Shown in pieces: positions 15,537 through 23,517 of a stretch of DNA of 42,855 nt. The notes beneath the pieces are model-generated. The model saw only the letters and a list, made by a program, of their open reading frames with translations, was not told where the DNA came from and made no database searches. This DNA comes from Candidatus Jordarchaeum sp. JNZ_1113 (GTDB lineage: Archaea > Asgardarchaeota > Jordiarchaeia > Jordiarchaeales > Freyrarchaeaceae). The position numbers were made by a program, and so were the translations under genes. Within the stretch, counting starts at the first letter, position 1. The number at the start of each line of letters is the position of its first letter. The stretch lies in contig JAHLWW010000001.1 in NCBI GenBank assembly GCA_019057715.1, forward strand, positions 1 through 42,855, in the 5' to 3' direction.

Positions 15537-15583
15537 GAGTAAATGGGGGTAACGGAAATTAATCGTGCCAGAAGAGAAAAAGG

Positions 15584-16519
15584 ATGGTTTTACAGTTGAC
15601 CTCCAAATTTTCGAAGGCTTTCTGTCCGGCGCATATCACGTGCTTTTTCCAAATATTTGACAAGTCAGGAAACCCGCTAGAGGTCGGGTCTAGAGGCGCC
15701 GGGATATGTTTGGACAGAGGAATAACTACCATGGTTAAAGTGGAGATTGCTAAGGAGAACCATTTGGAAATAATTATTAACCCAGATATAGGAGAGCCTA
15801 AAGTTACTAGAAGTGCGGCTGAAAGAATGGTGAAACTTGCAAACGAAAAGTACTCGAAAAACTACAAGGTAACCGTGATGCAAAAAATGGATGTTCCAGT
15901 GTATGCTGGGTTTGGCTCTAGCGGTGCTGCAGCCTTCAGCACTGCCTTGGCTCTCAATGACGCATTAGGGTTAGGCCTCACGAAAAATAGGGTAGGGCAG
16001 ATAGCACACTTATCTGAGATTGAAAATCTCACGGGGCTAGGCGACGTTGCAGCCCAAAACGTTGGAGGCGTAGAAATAAGGGTAAAAGAAGGGGCGCCGG
16101 GTTATGGAGTAGTGGACAACATACCGGTCTCGGAAGAATATGTTGTGGTCTGCGGCTCAATAGGCGGATTAGAGACGAAGAGCGTAATTTCTCGAAAAGA
16201 TAAGAAGGAACAAATAAATGCGGCTGGAAAAAGCCTCGTAGAAGAACTGATAAAAGACGCGACAATAGAGAAAGTGGCTCTTTTAGCGAAGAGGTTCACT
16301 ATGGAAACAGGGTTAATGACGAAAAAAGTAGAGGAAGCGATTCTTGCACTTGAAAAAGAAGGGTTTGAATATTGTGGTATGATAATGCTGGGTGAAAGTG
16401 TCTTCTGCATCACCACCAAGAAAAAGGCAAAAAAAGCATATAGGGTGCTTAGAAAATGTATGCCTCAAGGCTTCATTAAGATTTGCAAAATAGATTTTAG
16501 AGGAGCAAGACTGGTGTAA
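15584..16519 (+). CDS. Pantoate kinase (archaeal CoA pathway)
   Basis: Archaea phosphorylate pantoate before joining beta-alanine. Pantoate kinase is a GHMP-superfamily enzyme, and this 311-residue protein fits: the N-terminal FCPAHITCFFQIFD segment, GSRGAGICLDRGI, the ATP-binding GFGSSGAAAFSTALALNDALG motif (about 108-128), and the GLGDVAAQNVGGVEIR segment typical of this family. The operon order (kinase, phosphopantothenate synthetase, ketopantoate reductase, decarboxylase) strongly supports the assignment over other GHMP kinases such as shikimate kinase. The start is uncertain: ATG 15584 has AAAAGG directly before it, and a TTG at 15596 with AAGGATGG upstream is also possible. The next gene follows after 20 bases. 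Confidence 0.92.
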   Translation: MVLQLTSKFSKAFCPAHITCFFQIFDKSGNPLEVGSRGAGICLDRGITTMVKVEIAKENHLEIIINPDIGEPKVTRSAAERMVKLANEKYSKNYKVTVMQKMDVPVYAGFGSSGAAAFSTALALNDALGLGLTKNRVGQIAHLSEIENLTGLGDVAAQNVGGVEIRVKEGAPGYGVVDNIPVSEEYVVVCGSIGGLETKSVISRKDKKEQINAAGKSLVEELIKDATIEKVALLAKRFTMETGLMTKKVEEAILALEKEGFEYCGMIMLGESVFCITTKKKAKKAYRVLRKCMPQGFIKICKIDFRGARLV

Positions 16520-16539
16520 AGCCAGTAGAGGGAAAAAAG

Positions 16540-17337
16540 ATGGACGAAATTCCGCCAGGTCACCCTAGGGCTGAGTCATTAAGAATAAGGCATAAGTTGA
16601 TTCATGGAATGGAGAACAAAGTTGTGGCTAAAGCAGGACTTATCGCGCATGGTAGAGGAGAAGCGTTTGATTATCTTTTAGGCGAGAAAACCCAACCACC
16701 AGCAATGGAAGCGGTACGTGCTGCTGTTTCAGCTCTCCTGCTAGCAAAGTACCCTGTTATAAGTGTTAATGGCAACCTGGCGGCTCTATCACCAAGAGAG
16801 GTCGTGGAGCTTGCTAAAGAAGTAAACGCCAAAATAGAGATAAATCTCTTCTACAGAAGTCAAGAAAGAATTGAAGCAATAAGGAAAGTTCTGGAGGAAG
16901 CAGGGGCAAAGGAGATCTTAGGGGTAGGAGAAACCGCCGATGGAGAAATTCCAGAAATATCAAGTGTTAGGAGAGTTGTTGACCGGCGAGGTATAATGAT
17001 AGCAGATGTAGTCCTCGTTTCCATTGAGGATGGTGATAGAACGCAAGCACTTAGAAAACTGGGAAAAACGGTTATCGCTATAGATCTAAACCCGCTTAGT
17101 AGGACTGCAAAGTACGCTAACATAACAATAGTCGACAATATAGTTAGATGTATGCCTCTCCTCGTAGAAGAAGCAAGAAGGCTCAAAGGATACCCAAAGG
17201 AGCGACTGAAAGAGATTGTAGAAAAATACGATAATAAGAAGGTTCTGGCAGACATGTTAAGAATAATAAGAGATAGGTTAACAGCAATAGCTGAAGCTGG
17301 AGGAACCATACCTGACGACTTTGAAAAAGCACTTTAG
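16540..17337 (+). CDS. 4-phosphopantoate--beta-alanine ligase (phosphopantothenate synthetase)
   Basis: This is the archaeal phosphopantothenate synthetase (DUF137 family). It uses ATP to join 4-phosphopantoate from the preceding kinase with beta-alanine, giving 4'-phosphopantothenate for CoaBC. The family marks are IPPGHPRAESLRIRHKLIHGM at the N-terminus, GLIAHGRGEAFDYLLGE, ISVNGNLAALSP, INLFYRSQERIEAI, and AIDLNPLSRTAKYANITIVDNIVR. The 265-residue length is normal. An ATG with AGAGGGA upstream starts the gene 20 bases after the kinase stop, so they are co-transcribed. No unusual residues were seen. Confidence 0.95.
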   Translation: MDEIPPGHPRAESLRIRHKLIHGMENKVVAKAGLIAHGRGEAFDYLLGEKTQPPAMEAVRAAVSALLLAKYPVISVNGNLAALSPREVVELAKEVNAKIEINLFYRSQERIEAIRKVLEEAGAKEILGVGETADGEIPEISSVRRVVDRRGIMIADVVLVSIEDGDRTQALRKLGKTVIAIDLNPLSRTAKYANITIVDNIVRCMPLLVEEARRLKGYPKERLKEIVEKYDNKKVLADMLRIIRDRLTAIAEAGGTIPDDFEKAL

Positions 17338-17369
17338 AATTCAGAAAAAGACTATCAAAGGGGTACAAG

Positions 17370-18323
17370 TTGAGAGTTGCAGTCTTGGGAGCAGGAGCTA
17401 TAGGAAGCCTTTTCGGGGGAATGCTAGCAAGAACCGGTGTTAAGGTAATACTGATAGGCCGGAAAGAACATGTGGAAATGATAAGAAAAAGAGGATTAAA
17501 GATAATAGAGGAAAGCGGGGAGGCTTTTACAGTTAGAGTGGAAGCAACGACAAACCCACTAGAGGCGGGTAAAGCAGATACAGTCTTCTTAACTGTTAAG
17601 GCATACGACACTAGGAGGGCAGCAATGGATGCTAGGCCATTGTTAAAAGAAGACAGTTTAGTTGTTTGCATGCAAAACGGGTTAGATACGGAGAAAGAAG
17701 CTGCTGATGTCCTAGGAAAGGAAAACGTTTTTCGAGGGGTAACTTCTGAGGGGGCTCAGCTCGTGGAGCCGGGAGTTGTGCGTCATGCTGGTAGAGGAGA
17801 GAGCTTAGTGGGGTCTCCTTTCGGTATCTCGCTGCAAAGAGCAAAGAGCGTTGCCGAGATTCTTAGAGAAGCGGGCTTTAATGCAAATGTCACGGACAAC
17901 ATTGAAAGAGAAGTTTGGGGAAAGGCGCTCGTTAACGCCGGAATAAACCCTATTGGGGCTATAACGGGACTTAGAAACGGTGAGATACTTGAGCATCCAC
18001 CCCTCTTAGAAGTTATGAAGAAGCTTATTGCGGAGGGGAAAAAAGTTGCTAAGAAGCATAATATCACATTGACGGAGGACCCCTTCACTAAAGCTGTCAA
18101 GATTGCAGAGATGACTGCCACTAACAAGAACTCCATGCTTCAGGATATAGAAAAGGGCAAAAAAACTGAAATAGACTATATTAATGGTGCGATAGTTGCT
18201 TATGGTAAAAGGTACAATGTGAAGACACCCGTAAACTTTACAGTAACCGCAATAATCAAAACATTAGAGACGAAGGCCCATCAAAGGAAAGGCGTGATCT
18301 CTAATGAAGCTGAGAGGAATTAG
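17370..18323 (+). CDS. panE: 2-dehydropantoate 2-reductase (ketopantoate reductase)
   Basis: PanE reduces ketopantoate to pantoate, supplying the kinase two genes upstream. The 317-residue protein has the N-terminal dinucleotide-binding turn VLGAGAIGSLFGGMLA (4-19), the LTVKAYDT segment, the NGLDTE motif, and the C-terminal catalytic region VWGKALVNAGINPIGAITG with the conserved Lys and Asn, followed by the EIDYINGAIV motif that binds substrate. The TTG start is preceded by AAGGGGTAC. Its last 20 bases overlap the next gene, so translation is probably coupled. In several archaea this enzyme is feedback-inhibited by CoA; nothing in the sequence decides that here. Confidence 0.93.
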   Translation: MRVAVLGAGAIGSLFGGMLARTGVKVILIGRKEHVEMIRKRGLKIIEESGEAFTVRVEATTNPLEAGKADTVFLTVKAYDTRRAAMDARPLLKEDSLVVCMQNGLDTEKEAADVLGKENVFRGVTSEGAQLVEPGVVRHAGRGESLVGSPFGISLQRAKSVAEILREAGFNANVTDNIEREVWGKALVNAGINPIGAITGLRNGEILEHPPLLEVMKKLIAEGKKVAKKHNITLTEDPFTKAVKIAEMTATNKNSMLQDIEKGKKTEIDYINGAIVAYGKRYNVKTPVNFTVTAIIKTLETKAHQRKGVISNEAERN

Positions 18324-19500
18324 TGCTAAGGAAGTCCTGAGGGAGCTTGAAGAAAGACTAGTATCAGATATGAGCTATCATTCTGGAAGAATATTAGGGA
18401 GTATGTGTACTCTTCCGCACCCATTAGCAAGAAAGATATTTTCTAGGTATCTTGAAAAGAATCTAGGTGACCCAGGCCTTTTCCCTGCAACCTTCCAGTT
18501 AGAGAGAGAAGTTATCAGCATGCTGGGGGAGCTTTTAGGAAACTCTAACGCTTCAGGAATAATAACGAGCGGGGGAACGGAGGCGAACATTTCTGCAATG
18601 CGCATAGCCAGAAACGTTTCACGTAAAAATGGTAGAAAGGGGAAAACAATAATAGTTCCCGAGTCAGCTCACGCATCATTTGACAAGGCAGCAGACTTGC
18701 TTGACGTAAAAATAATTAAAGCTCGACTTGATGAGGAATACCGGGTTGATGTGGACGACGTCCAAGAAAAAGTGACAAGTGACACGTTCGCTATAGTTGG
18801 CATAGCCGGAACAACAGCTCTGGGGACAGTAGACCCGATAGAAGCTCTCTCCGACATAGCAGAAGACAAAGGGATATACTTGCATGTCGATGCTGCATTT
18901 GGAGGGTTCGTATTACCCTTCCTAGAGAAGGCTGGATTCAGAGTTCCAAGTTTCGACTTCAGAAACGAGGGCGTATGCTCTATAACAGTGGACCCGCATA
19001 AGATGGGAATGGCCCCCATACCTGCTGGAGGATTATTGCTTCGAGACGAAAAGCTCTTTATTGAAAACAGCTTTGAAATACCATACCTAGCAGGGGGAAA
19101 ATATAACCATCCAATAATACTGGGAACACGTTCGGGAGCAACTGTCATTGCAACGTGGGCCTTGCTTAATCATCTAGGAGTTGAGGGATACACTAAGATA
19201 GTTAAGAGATGCATGAGGAATACTAGGATCTTAGAGAGGGGAATCCAAAAAATAGACGGCCTAAGATTACCGGTAAAACCAACAATGAACATAATTGGAA
19301 TTTTATCAGATATTGTCGACGTATGCAAGCTAGACTTAGAACTTAGAAAAAAAGGCTGGGCTCTAGGCAAGTTTCCAGAATTTCTAAGAATAGTCGTGAT
19401 GCCGCATGTTAAAAAGAGACATATTATAGAGTTCTTAAGTGAGCTTGAAAGTGCCGTCCAAATACTTTTGGCGAGCAGAACACTCACAAGCTCAATCTAA
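18304..19500 (+). CDS. PLP-dependent L-aspartate (or L-tyrosine) decarboxylase, MfnA family
   Basis: This 398-residue group II decarboxylase has the PLP sites TSGGTEANISAMR (88-100), the histidine stacking on PLP in PESAHASFDKAA, Asp196 in HVDAAFGGF and the Schiff-base Lys233 in VDPHKMGM. MfnA of methanogens decarboxylates tyrosine for methanofuran and can also use aspartate; related archaeal enzymes make beta-alanine for CoA in place of PanD. Here the gene overlaps panE and closes an operon with pantoate kinase and phosphopantothenate synthetase, so aspartate 1-decarboxylase is the better call. No methanofuran gene other than the weakly related ATP-grasp fragment at the window edge is present. 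The ATG has GGCGTGAT upstream. Confidence 0.9.
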   Translation: MKLRGISAKEVLRELEERLVSDMSYHSGRILGSMCTLPHPLARKIFSRYLEKNLGDPGLFPATFQLEREVISMLGELLGNSNASGIITSGGTEANISAMRIARNVSRKNGRKGKTIIVPESAHASFDKAADLLDVKIIKARLDEEYRVDVDDVQEKVTSDTFAIVGIAGTTALGTVDPIEALSDIAEDKGIYLHVDAAFGGFVLPFLEKAGFRVPSFDFRNEGVCSITVDPHKMGMAPIPAGGLLLRDEKLFIENSFEIPYLAGGKYNHPIILGTRSGATVIATWALLNHLGVEGYTKIVKRCMRNTRILERGIQKIDGLRLPVKPTMNIIGILSDIVDVCKLDLELRKKGWALGKFPEFLRIVVMPHVKKRHIIEFLSELESAVQILLASRTLTSSI

Positions 19501-19528
19501 GAAGAAAGATGAATAAAGAAACAAAAAA

Positions 19529-20056
19529 TTACTTTTGGGTTGCAGTCCTATAGATTATCTCTGCTATTTTTTGGAAGGCTTCCTTTACCCCTGCTCCTGT
19601 AAAGGCACTTGTTTCGAAGTATGGCAACCCACCGAGGCGCATGGCAAGTTCTTCTCCCATTTCATGAGTCACTTTACGGTGCTCCTCTAAATCGATTTTG
19701 TTGGCAAGGAGTACACCCGGCACTTCACCGCATTCCTTCACGAGCTCGTTTTTCCAGTTTACTAAACTGAGGTAGCTTTCAGGCCGGCAGACGTCATAAA
19801 CATAGATTGCACCTGCAGCACCTCTATAAAAAGACGAGCGTACTTCTTTAAACTGTGGCTGCCCAGCTAAGTCCCACAATTGAAGTTTAATTATAACGCC
19901 ATCTACTTCAACATTCTTAACGGCAAAGTTCGCTCCTATGGTCATTATGTAATCTGACTGAAACTTCTCTTCGGTGTACTTTTTAATCAAGCTGGTTTTT
20001 CCTACAGCACCGTCTCCCACAACAACTATCTTAAAAATGTACTTTGCTTGGCTCAA
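19529..20056 (-). CDS. Rab/Ras-like small GTPase
   Basis: The 175-residue protein has every G motif of a Ras-superfamily GTPase and looks most like the Rab branch: G1 GDGAVGKTS (14-22), G2 Thr39 in MTIGANF, G3 WDLAGQ (61-66), G4 NKID (119-122) and G5 TSAFTG (149-154). The glutamine after DxxG, needed for GTP hydrolysis, is present. There is no C-terminal Cys for prenylation and no membrane helix, so it should be cytoplasmic or recruited by a partner. No roadblock-type partner or exchange factor gene is adjacent. The frame is open to a GTG at 20065; TTG 20056 is preferred because AAGGTG lies six bases before it. It stands alone, in a 280-base upstream gap. Confidence 0.92.
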   Translation of the reverse strand: MSQAKYIFKIVVVGDGAVGKTSLIKKYTEEKFQSDYIMTIGANFAVKNVEVDGVIIKLQLWDLAGQPQFKEVRSSFYRGAAGAIYVYDVCRPESYLSLVNWKNELVKECGEVPGVLLANKIDLEEHRKVTHEMGEELAMRLGGLPYFETSAFTGAGVKEAFQKIAEIIYRTATQK

Positions 20057-20344
20057 GTCTAACACCTTGTAACTTTAAAGTGAACCTTAACGTTTTCAGT
20101 AAGTAATTGCAAAGAGCGCTAAATAATAATTTTCTGGTAAAACTTTTTAAATTTACTGGCAACAAATTATGAAAGCTTATAGATAAGTAGGATAGTGTTC
20201 AGAAAAAACGAAGCAAAATTGCCTATAACTAAATGACAGAACAGAAATGTTGAACATTTATTTTTGATAAAAACCAAATTTTAACAAGAAACATACAGAT
20301 GTTTTCTATACGTTGTTAGACTTCCTTACTTTTAGAAGGTTAAC

Positions 20345-21388
20345 TTACTTTATTTTAGTAAGAGCCTTAACGAGCAATCTTATCGTATTTTCTATATCTG
20401 ACAGGTCGGCTACTTCAACCGGTGAGTGGGCGTACCGTACGGGAATACAGAGTGGACAGGTTGCCACACCTTCTCTAGCAAGCTGGATTGCCGTAGCGTT
20501 AGTTGTCCCCATGACGACACCTATTTGGTATGGTATCCCGTTTTCCTCTGCTACTTTAATTAGGAATTCTTTTACTGACCGGTCTGCAACAAACATTCGG
20601 TCAGCCGCCCTTATTACGGGACCTTTTCCAAGAACAACAGACGAGATGAAGGGTTTGACTCCAGGGTAGTCTGCTGCTCCCGTTGTATCGAGGGGAATAG
20701 CTATTGTAGGATTCACTCTGAAGGCGACAGGTTTTGCTCCTCTAAGTCCTCTTTCTTCTTCTACACTAAATGAAAAGAAGATGTCGGCGTTTAGGGGTTC
20801 TTTGAGGTTACGTAATTCGTATAACGTCTTTATTGCCACAGCACAACCTAACTTATCATCAAAGCCGTATCCACAAATGCGTCCTCCAACCAGCTCTTCT
20901 AACCCGCCCTCAAAGGATACTGGGTCAGAAATGCGGATGCCCACTTCGTAAGCTTCCTCCCTGCTTGATGCACCGATATCTATGAACAAGTCATCAATAC
21001 TAGGCATCTTTTCGCGTTCTTTCTCTGAGGTGAAGTGCGGGGGAACAGCTGCAATGACGCCTTTAATTTTCCCCTTCGACGTATGCACTACAACTCTTTG
21101 AGCCAATAAAATCCGGTTATCTATTCCTCCAAGAGTCGTAAAGCGGAGAAAGCCCTTTTCATCGATAGCCTTAATGATTAATCCAACCTCATCCATGTGG
21201 GCATCTACAAGAACCCTTTCTTTGCCTCCGCCTTCGACTCTCGCTACAACGTTTCCCACCCTGTCAACTTCCACTTCGTCGGCAAACTTTTCTATGAGCG
21301 ACGTTATAACCTCGGAGAACTCATCCTCGAAACCGGAAACGCTGGAAACAGAAAGAAGCTGCCTAATTAGGGAGGAGGTCTCCATCAA
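20345..21388 (-). CDS. M42 family metallo-aminopeptidase (TET/FrvX-like)
   Basis: M42 enzymes form dodecameric tetrahedral particles that trim peptides left by the proteasome. The 347-residue protein has the complete two-metal site: His64 and Asp66 in DAHMDEVGL, Asp177/178 in YGFDDKLG, the general base Glu210 with Glu211 in FSVEEERGLRGAK, Asp234 in PLDTTGAADYPG, and His321 in RYAHSPVEVADL. The dimerisation (PDZ-like) domain lies between about residues 75 and 165. The start ATG is divergent from the trmO gene, 95 bases away; GAGTTTAAACG on the minus strand near 21440 could be its TATA box. Confidence 0.94.
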   Translation of the reverse strand: MMETSSLIRQLLSVSSVSGFEDEFSEVITSLIEKFADEVEVDRVGNVVARVEGGGKERVLVDAHMDEVGLIIKAIDEKGFLRFTTLGGIDNRILLAQRVVVHTSKGKIKGVIAAVPPHFTSEKEREKMPSIDDLFIDIGASSREEAYEVGIRISDPVSFEGGLEELVGGRICGYGFDDKLGCAVAIKTLYELRNLKEPLNADIFFSFSVEEERGLRGAKPVAFRVNPTIAIPLDTTGAADYPGVKPFISSVVLGKGPVIRAADRMFVADRSVKEFLIKVAEENGIPYQIGVVMGTTNATAIQLAREGVATCPLCIPVRYAHSPVEVADLSDIENTIRLLVKALTKIK

Positions 21389-21483
21389 CCAGGATCAACC
21401 CCTGCCACTTGCTATCTACACAAAATTTAACATAACTAACCCGTTTAAACTCTTTTGAATAACTGAAGGAAGGAAGAAGCCAG

Positions 21484-21936
21484 ATGGATGAAGTTGTTTT
21501 TAAGCCGATAGGCTACGTGAAAGTGATAAACGAGAAGGAGGCGGAACTCGTCTTAAAACCAGAACTTAGAGACGCACTAGACGGCATAGATGGGTTTTCT
21601 CATGTTTTCGTGATATACTTCACGCATAAACTTTCCGGGGCCAAAGTGCCAGATAAAGTTCACCCCAAGAGGGACACGAAACTCCCATTAATAGGTGTGC
21701 TGAGTTCGAGGTCTCCTCTAAGACCCAATTTGATAGGGCTCAGCGTTGTAAAACTAATTGAAAGAAAAGAGAATATTTTGAAAGTAACGGGGCTAGACGC
21801 ATTGGACGGAACGCCCATACTTGACATTAAACCCTACATACCTGAAAGGGACAGTGTACCTGACGCAACCATACCGGAATTCCTTAAACGTGCAGAAGGA
21901 AGCAATACAGATACCTTCAAAAAGCAATTGACGTGA
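21484..21936 (+). CDS. trmO: tRNA (N6-threonylcarbamoyladenosine-37-N6)-methyltransferase TrmO-like
   Basis: TrmO uses SAM to methylate t6A37 to m6t6A in some tRNAs and has a beta-barrel fold unlike other methyltransferases. The 150-residue protein is the short, single-domain form seen in archaea. Diagnostic segments are the N-terminal FKPIGYVK, LDGIDGFSHVFVIYFTH, the HPKRDTKLPLIGVLSSRSPLRPNLIGLS stretch that forms the SAM site, and GLDALDGTPILDIKPYIPERDS. A GGAAGGAAGAAG site precedes the ATG. It is a single gene divergent from the M42 peptidase and followed by the glycerol operon. Confidence 0.9.
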   Translation: MDEVVFKPIGYVKVINEKEAELVLKPELRDALDGIDGFSHVFVIYFTHKLSGAKVPDKVHPKRDTKLPLIGVLSSRSPLRPNLIGLSVVKLIERKENILKVTGLDALDGTPILDIKPYIPERDSVPDATIPEFLKRAEGSNTDTFKKQLT

Positions 21937-21995
21937 TTTTATTTTAGGATCGAACAGATTTCAATGGTATTTTATCAGACAAGGGAGGTTTTAAG

Positions 21996-23462
21996 TTGGT
22001 GGGACGTGAGGAGGCAATAGCTGTTTTTGACGTGGGAACAACAGGTGTTCGTGCTTTGTTGTTTAACCTTGAAGGTTCCATCTTGGGAGGAGCTTACGAG
22101 GAGTACCCTACTATTTCTGAGCATCCAGGGCAGTCAGAGCAAGTTCCCGATGTTTGGTGGGAGGCTTCATGTAGGACTATTCAGTCTGCATTGAAGAACG
22201 CACATGTTTCTCCATCAGATGTGGTTGCCGTTAGCGTCTGCACACAGAGGGCGACAATTTTTCCTGTCGATAAGAGTGGGAGACCGCTTTACAGGGCATT
22301 AACTTGGATGGATACACGAATGTCTCCTTCAGCGAAAAAGCTAAAGAAGGTGATAGGGCAAAGAGAAAGCTTGAATAAGGTCCTCTGGATAAAGGACAAT
22401 GTTCCTTCAGTCTTCGAGCAGACATTTAAGTTCCTTTTCGTTGACTCCTACTTTTACTTTAAGTTAGCAGGAGTTTTTGTGTCAGATCTTTCCAATGCGT
22501 TTTATGGTCCATTTGATGTTGAAAAACTGTCTTGGAATGAAAAATTAGCTGATGAGGTAGGAGTTCCCCTAGACAAGTGGGTTGAAGTTTACCCGTCGGG
22601 AAAGGTTGTCGGCGAGGTGACAGTGGAGGCTGCAAGGGAAACCCAGCTTAAAGCTGGAACACCGGTAGTCGTTGGTGGGGGAGACCAGCAGTGTTCATGC
22701 GTCGGAGTTGGGGCAGTGAGACATGGAATAGTTAAAGTAACCACTGGAACAGGGACGTTCGTAGATGCACTTATAGATAAGCCGATTTACGACCCGTTCG
22801 GCATACTTTTCACGTTACCCCACGTCCTAGAAGGAAAATGGGTTGTTGAGGGAGTCATTCCGGGGACTGGAAGCATTCTCAGGTGGTTCCGCGACAATTT
22901 TGGGCATCTAGAAAAGAAGGTGGCAGAAGACGTCGGCGTGGACGCGTACAGCATACTTGAAGACGAGGCGGAAACAGTTAGCCCTGGATCTGACGGGTTG
23001 CTTGTAATACCGTTATTCAATTTCGGTAAGGGCGCTATTTACAATTTGTCTTTTGCACATAGCAGAAGACATATAATCCGAGCGATAATGGAGTGTAACG
23101 GGTTTGGAATAAGGGGACTCTTAGATATTATTTCGGGAATGGGAATTGCCGTCGAGGAGCTTAGGATAGATGGAGGAGGCGCCAGATCCAAACTTTGGAG
23201 GCAAATACAGGCTGACGTAACGGGTAAACGGATTTCCGTGCCCTGCATTGAGGAAGCTGGAGCGCTTGGGGCGGCGATTCTAGCATCGAAAGGAGTTAAG
23301 TTGTTCCCATCTGTAGAGAAAGCGGTAGAGAGCATGGTTAAAATTTCAGAGGTAAGAGAGCCAAGACACGAGAACAAGAGGGTCTATGACGAAATGCACC
23401 CTGTCTTCATGAAGCTCCTGCTTTCTAGCTACTCCGAGATTACAGGGCAAAGTCAAAACTGA
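21996..23462 (+). CDS. FGGY-family carbohydrate kinase, glycerol-kinase-like
   Basis: This 488-residue sugar kinase has both actin-like ATPase domains: the phosphate-1 loop AVFDVGTTGVRALLF, the CTQRATIFPVD segment, WMDTRMS, the catalytic Asp in GGGDQQCSCVG, phosphate-2 TTGTGTFVDA, and adenosine loop IDGGGARSKLW. GDQQ is the glycerol kinase form of the catalytic motif, and the gene leads the GlpABC cluster, so phosphorylation of glycerol to glycerol 3-phosphate is the first guess. However, the glutamate after arginine in the glycerol-binding R-E pair (E. coli Arg83-Glu84) is alanine here, and I cannot find the equivalent of Tyr135. A different polyol or keto-triose substrate such as dihydroxyacetone is possible. 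The TTG start has GGGAGG upstream. Confidence 0.82.
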   Translation: MVGREEAIAVFDVGTTGVRALLFNLEGSILGGAYEEYPTISEHPGQSEQVPDVWWEASCRTIQSALKNAHVSPSDVVAVSVCTQRATIFPVDKSGRPLYRALTWMDTRMSPSAKKLKKVIGQRESLNKVLWIKDNVPSVFEQTFKFLFVDSYFYFKLAGVFVSDLSNAFYGPFDVEKLSWNEKLADEVGVPLDKWVEVYPSGKVVGEVTVEAARETQLKAGTPVVVGGGDQQCSCVGVGAVRHGIVKVTTGTGTFVDALIDKPIYDPFGILFTLPHVLEGKWVVEGVIPGTGSILRWFRDNFGHLEKKVAEDVGVDAYSILEDEAETVSPGSDGLLVIPLFNFGKGAIYNLSFAHSRRHIIRAIMECNGFGIRGLLDIISGMGIAVEELRIDGGGARSKLWRQIQADVTGKRISVPCIEEAGALGAAILASKGVKLFPSVEKAVESMVKISEVREPRHENKRVYDEMHPVFMKLLLSSYSEITGQSQN

Positions 23463-23517
23463 GAGCAGAAATAATGGAAAAATGGTAAAATATTGTTGTT
23501 AAATAAGGATTTTTGAG

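Larger units (their letters stand above)
15200..15583. other. Divergent intergenic region between tfb and the CoA operon
   Basis: About 380 bases without a gene. I see no tRNA, rRNA or intact small ORF with a ribosome binding site. It contains an imperfect inverted repeat at 15471-15511 and a TATA-like CTTATATTTTTT at 15525-15536 in front of the pantoate kinase gene. Its left part should hold the tfb promoter, but I see no convincing box there. Confidence 0.6.

Noticed and set aside
20066-20344. Gap between the GTPase and M42 genes searched for a tRNA or small RNA
   Set aside because: It is AT-rich, with no cloverleaf, T-loop consensus or intact small ORF; it probably holds only the GTPase promoter.
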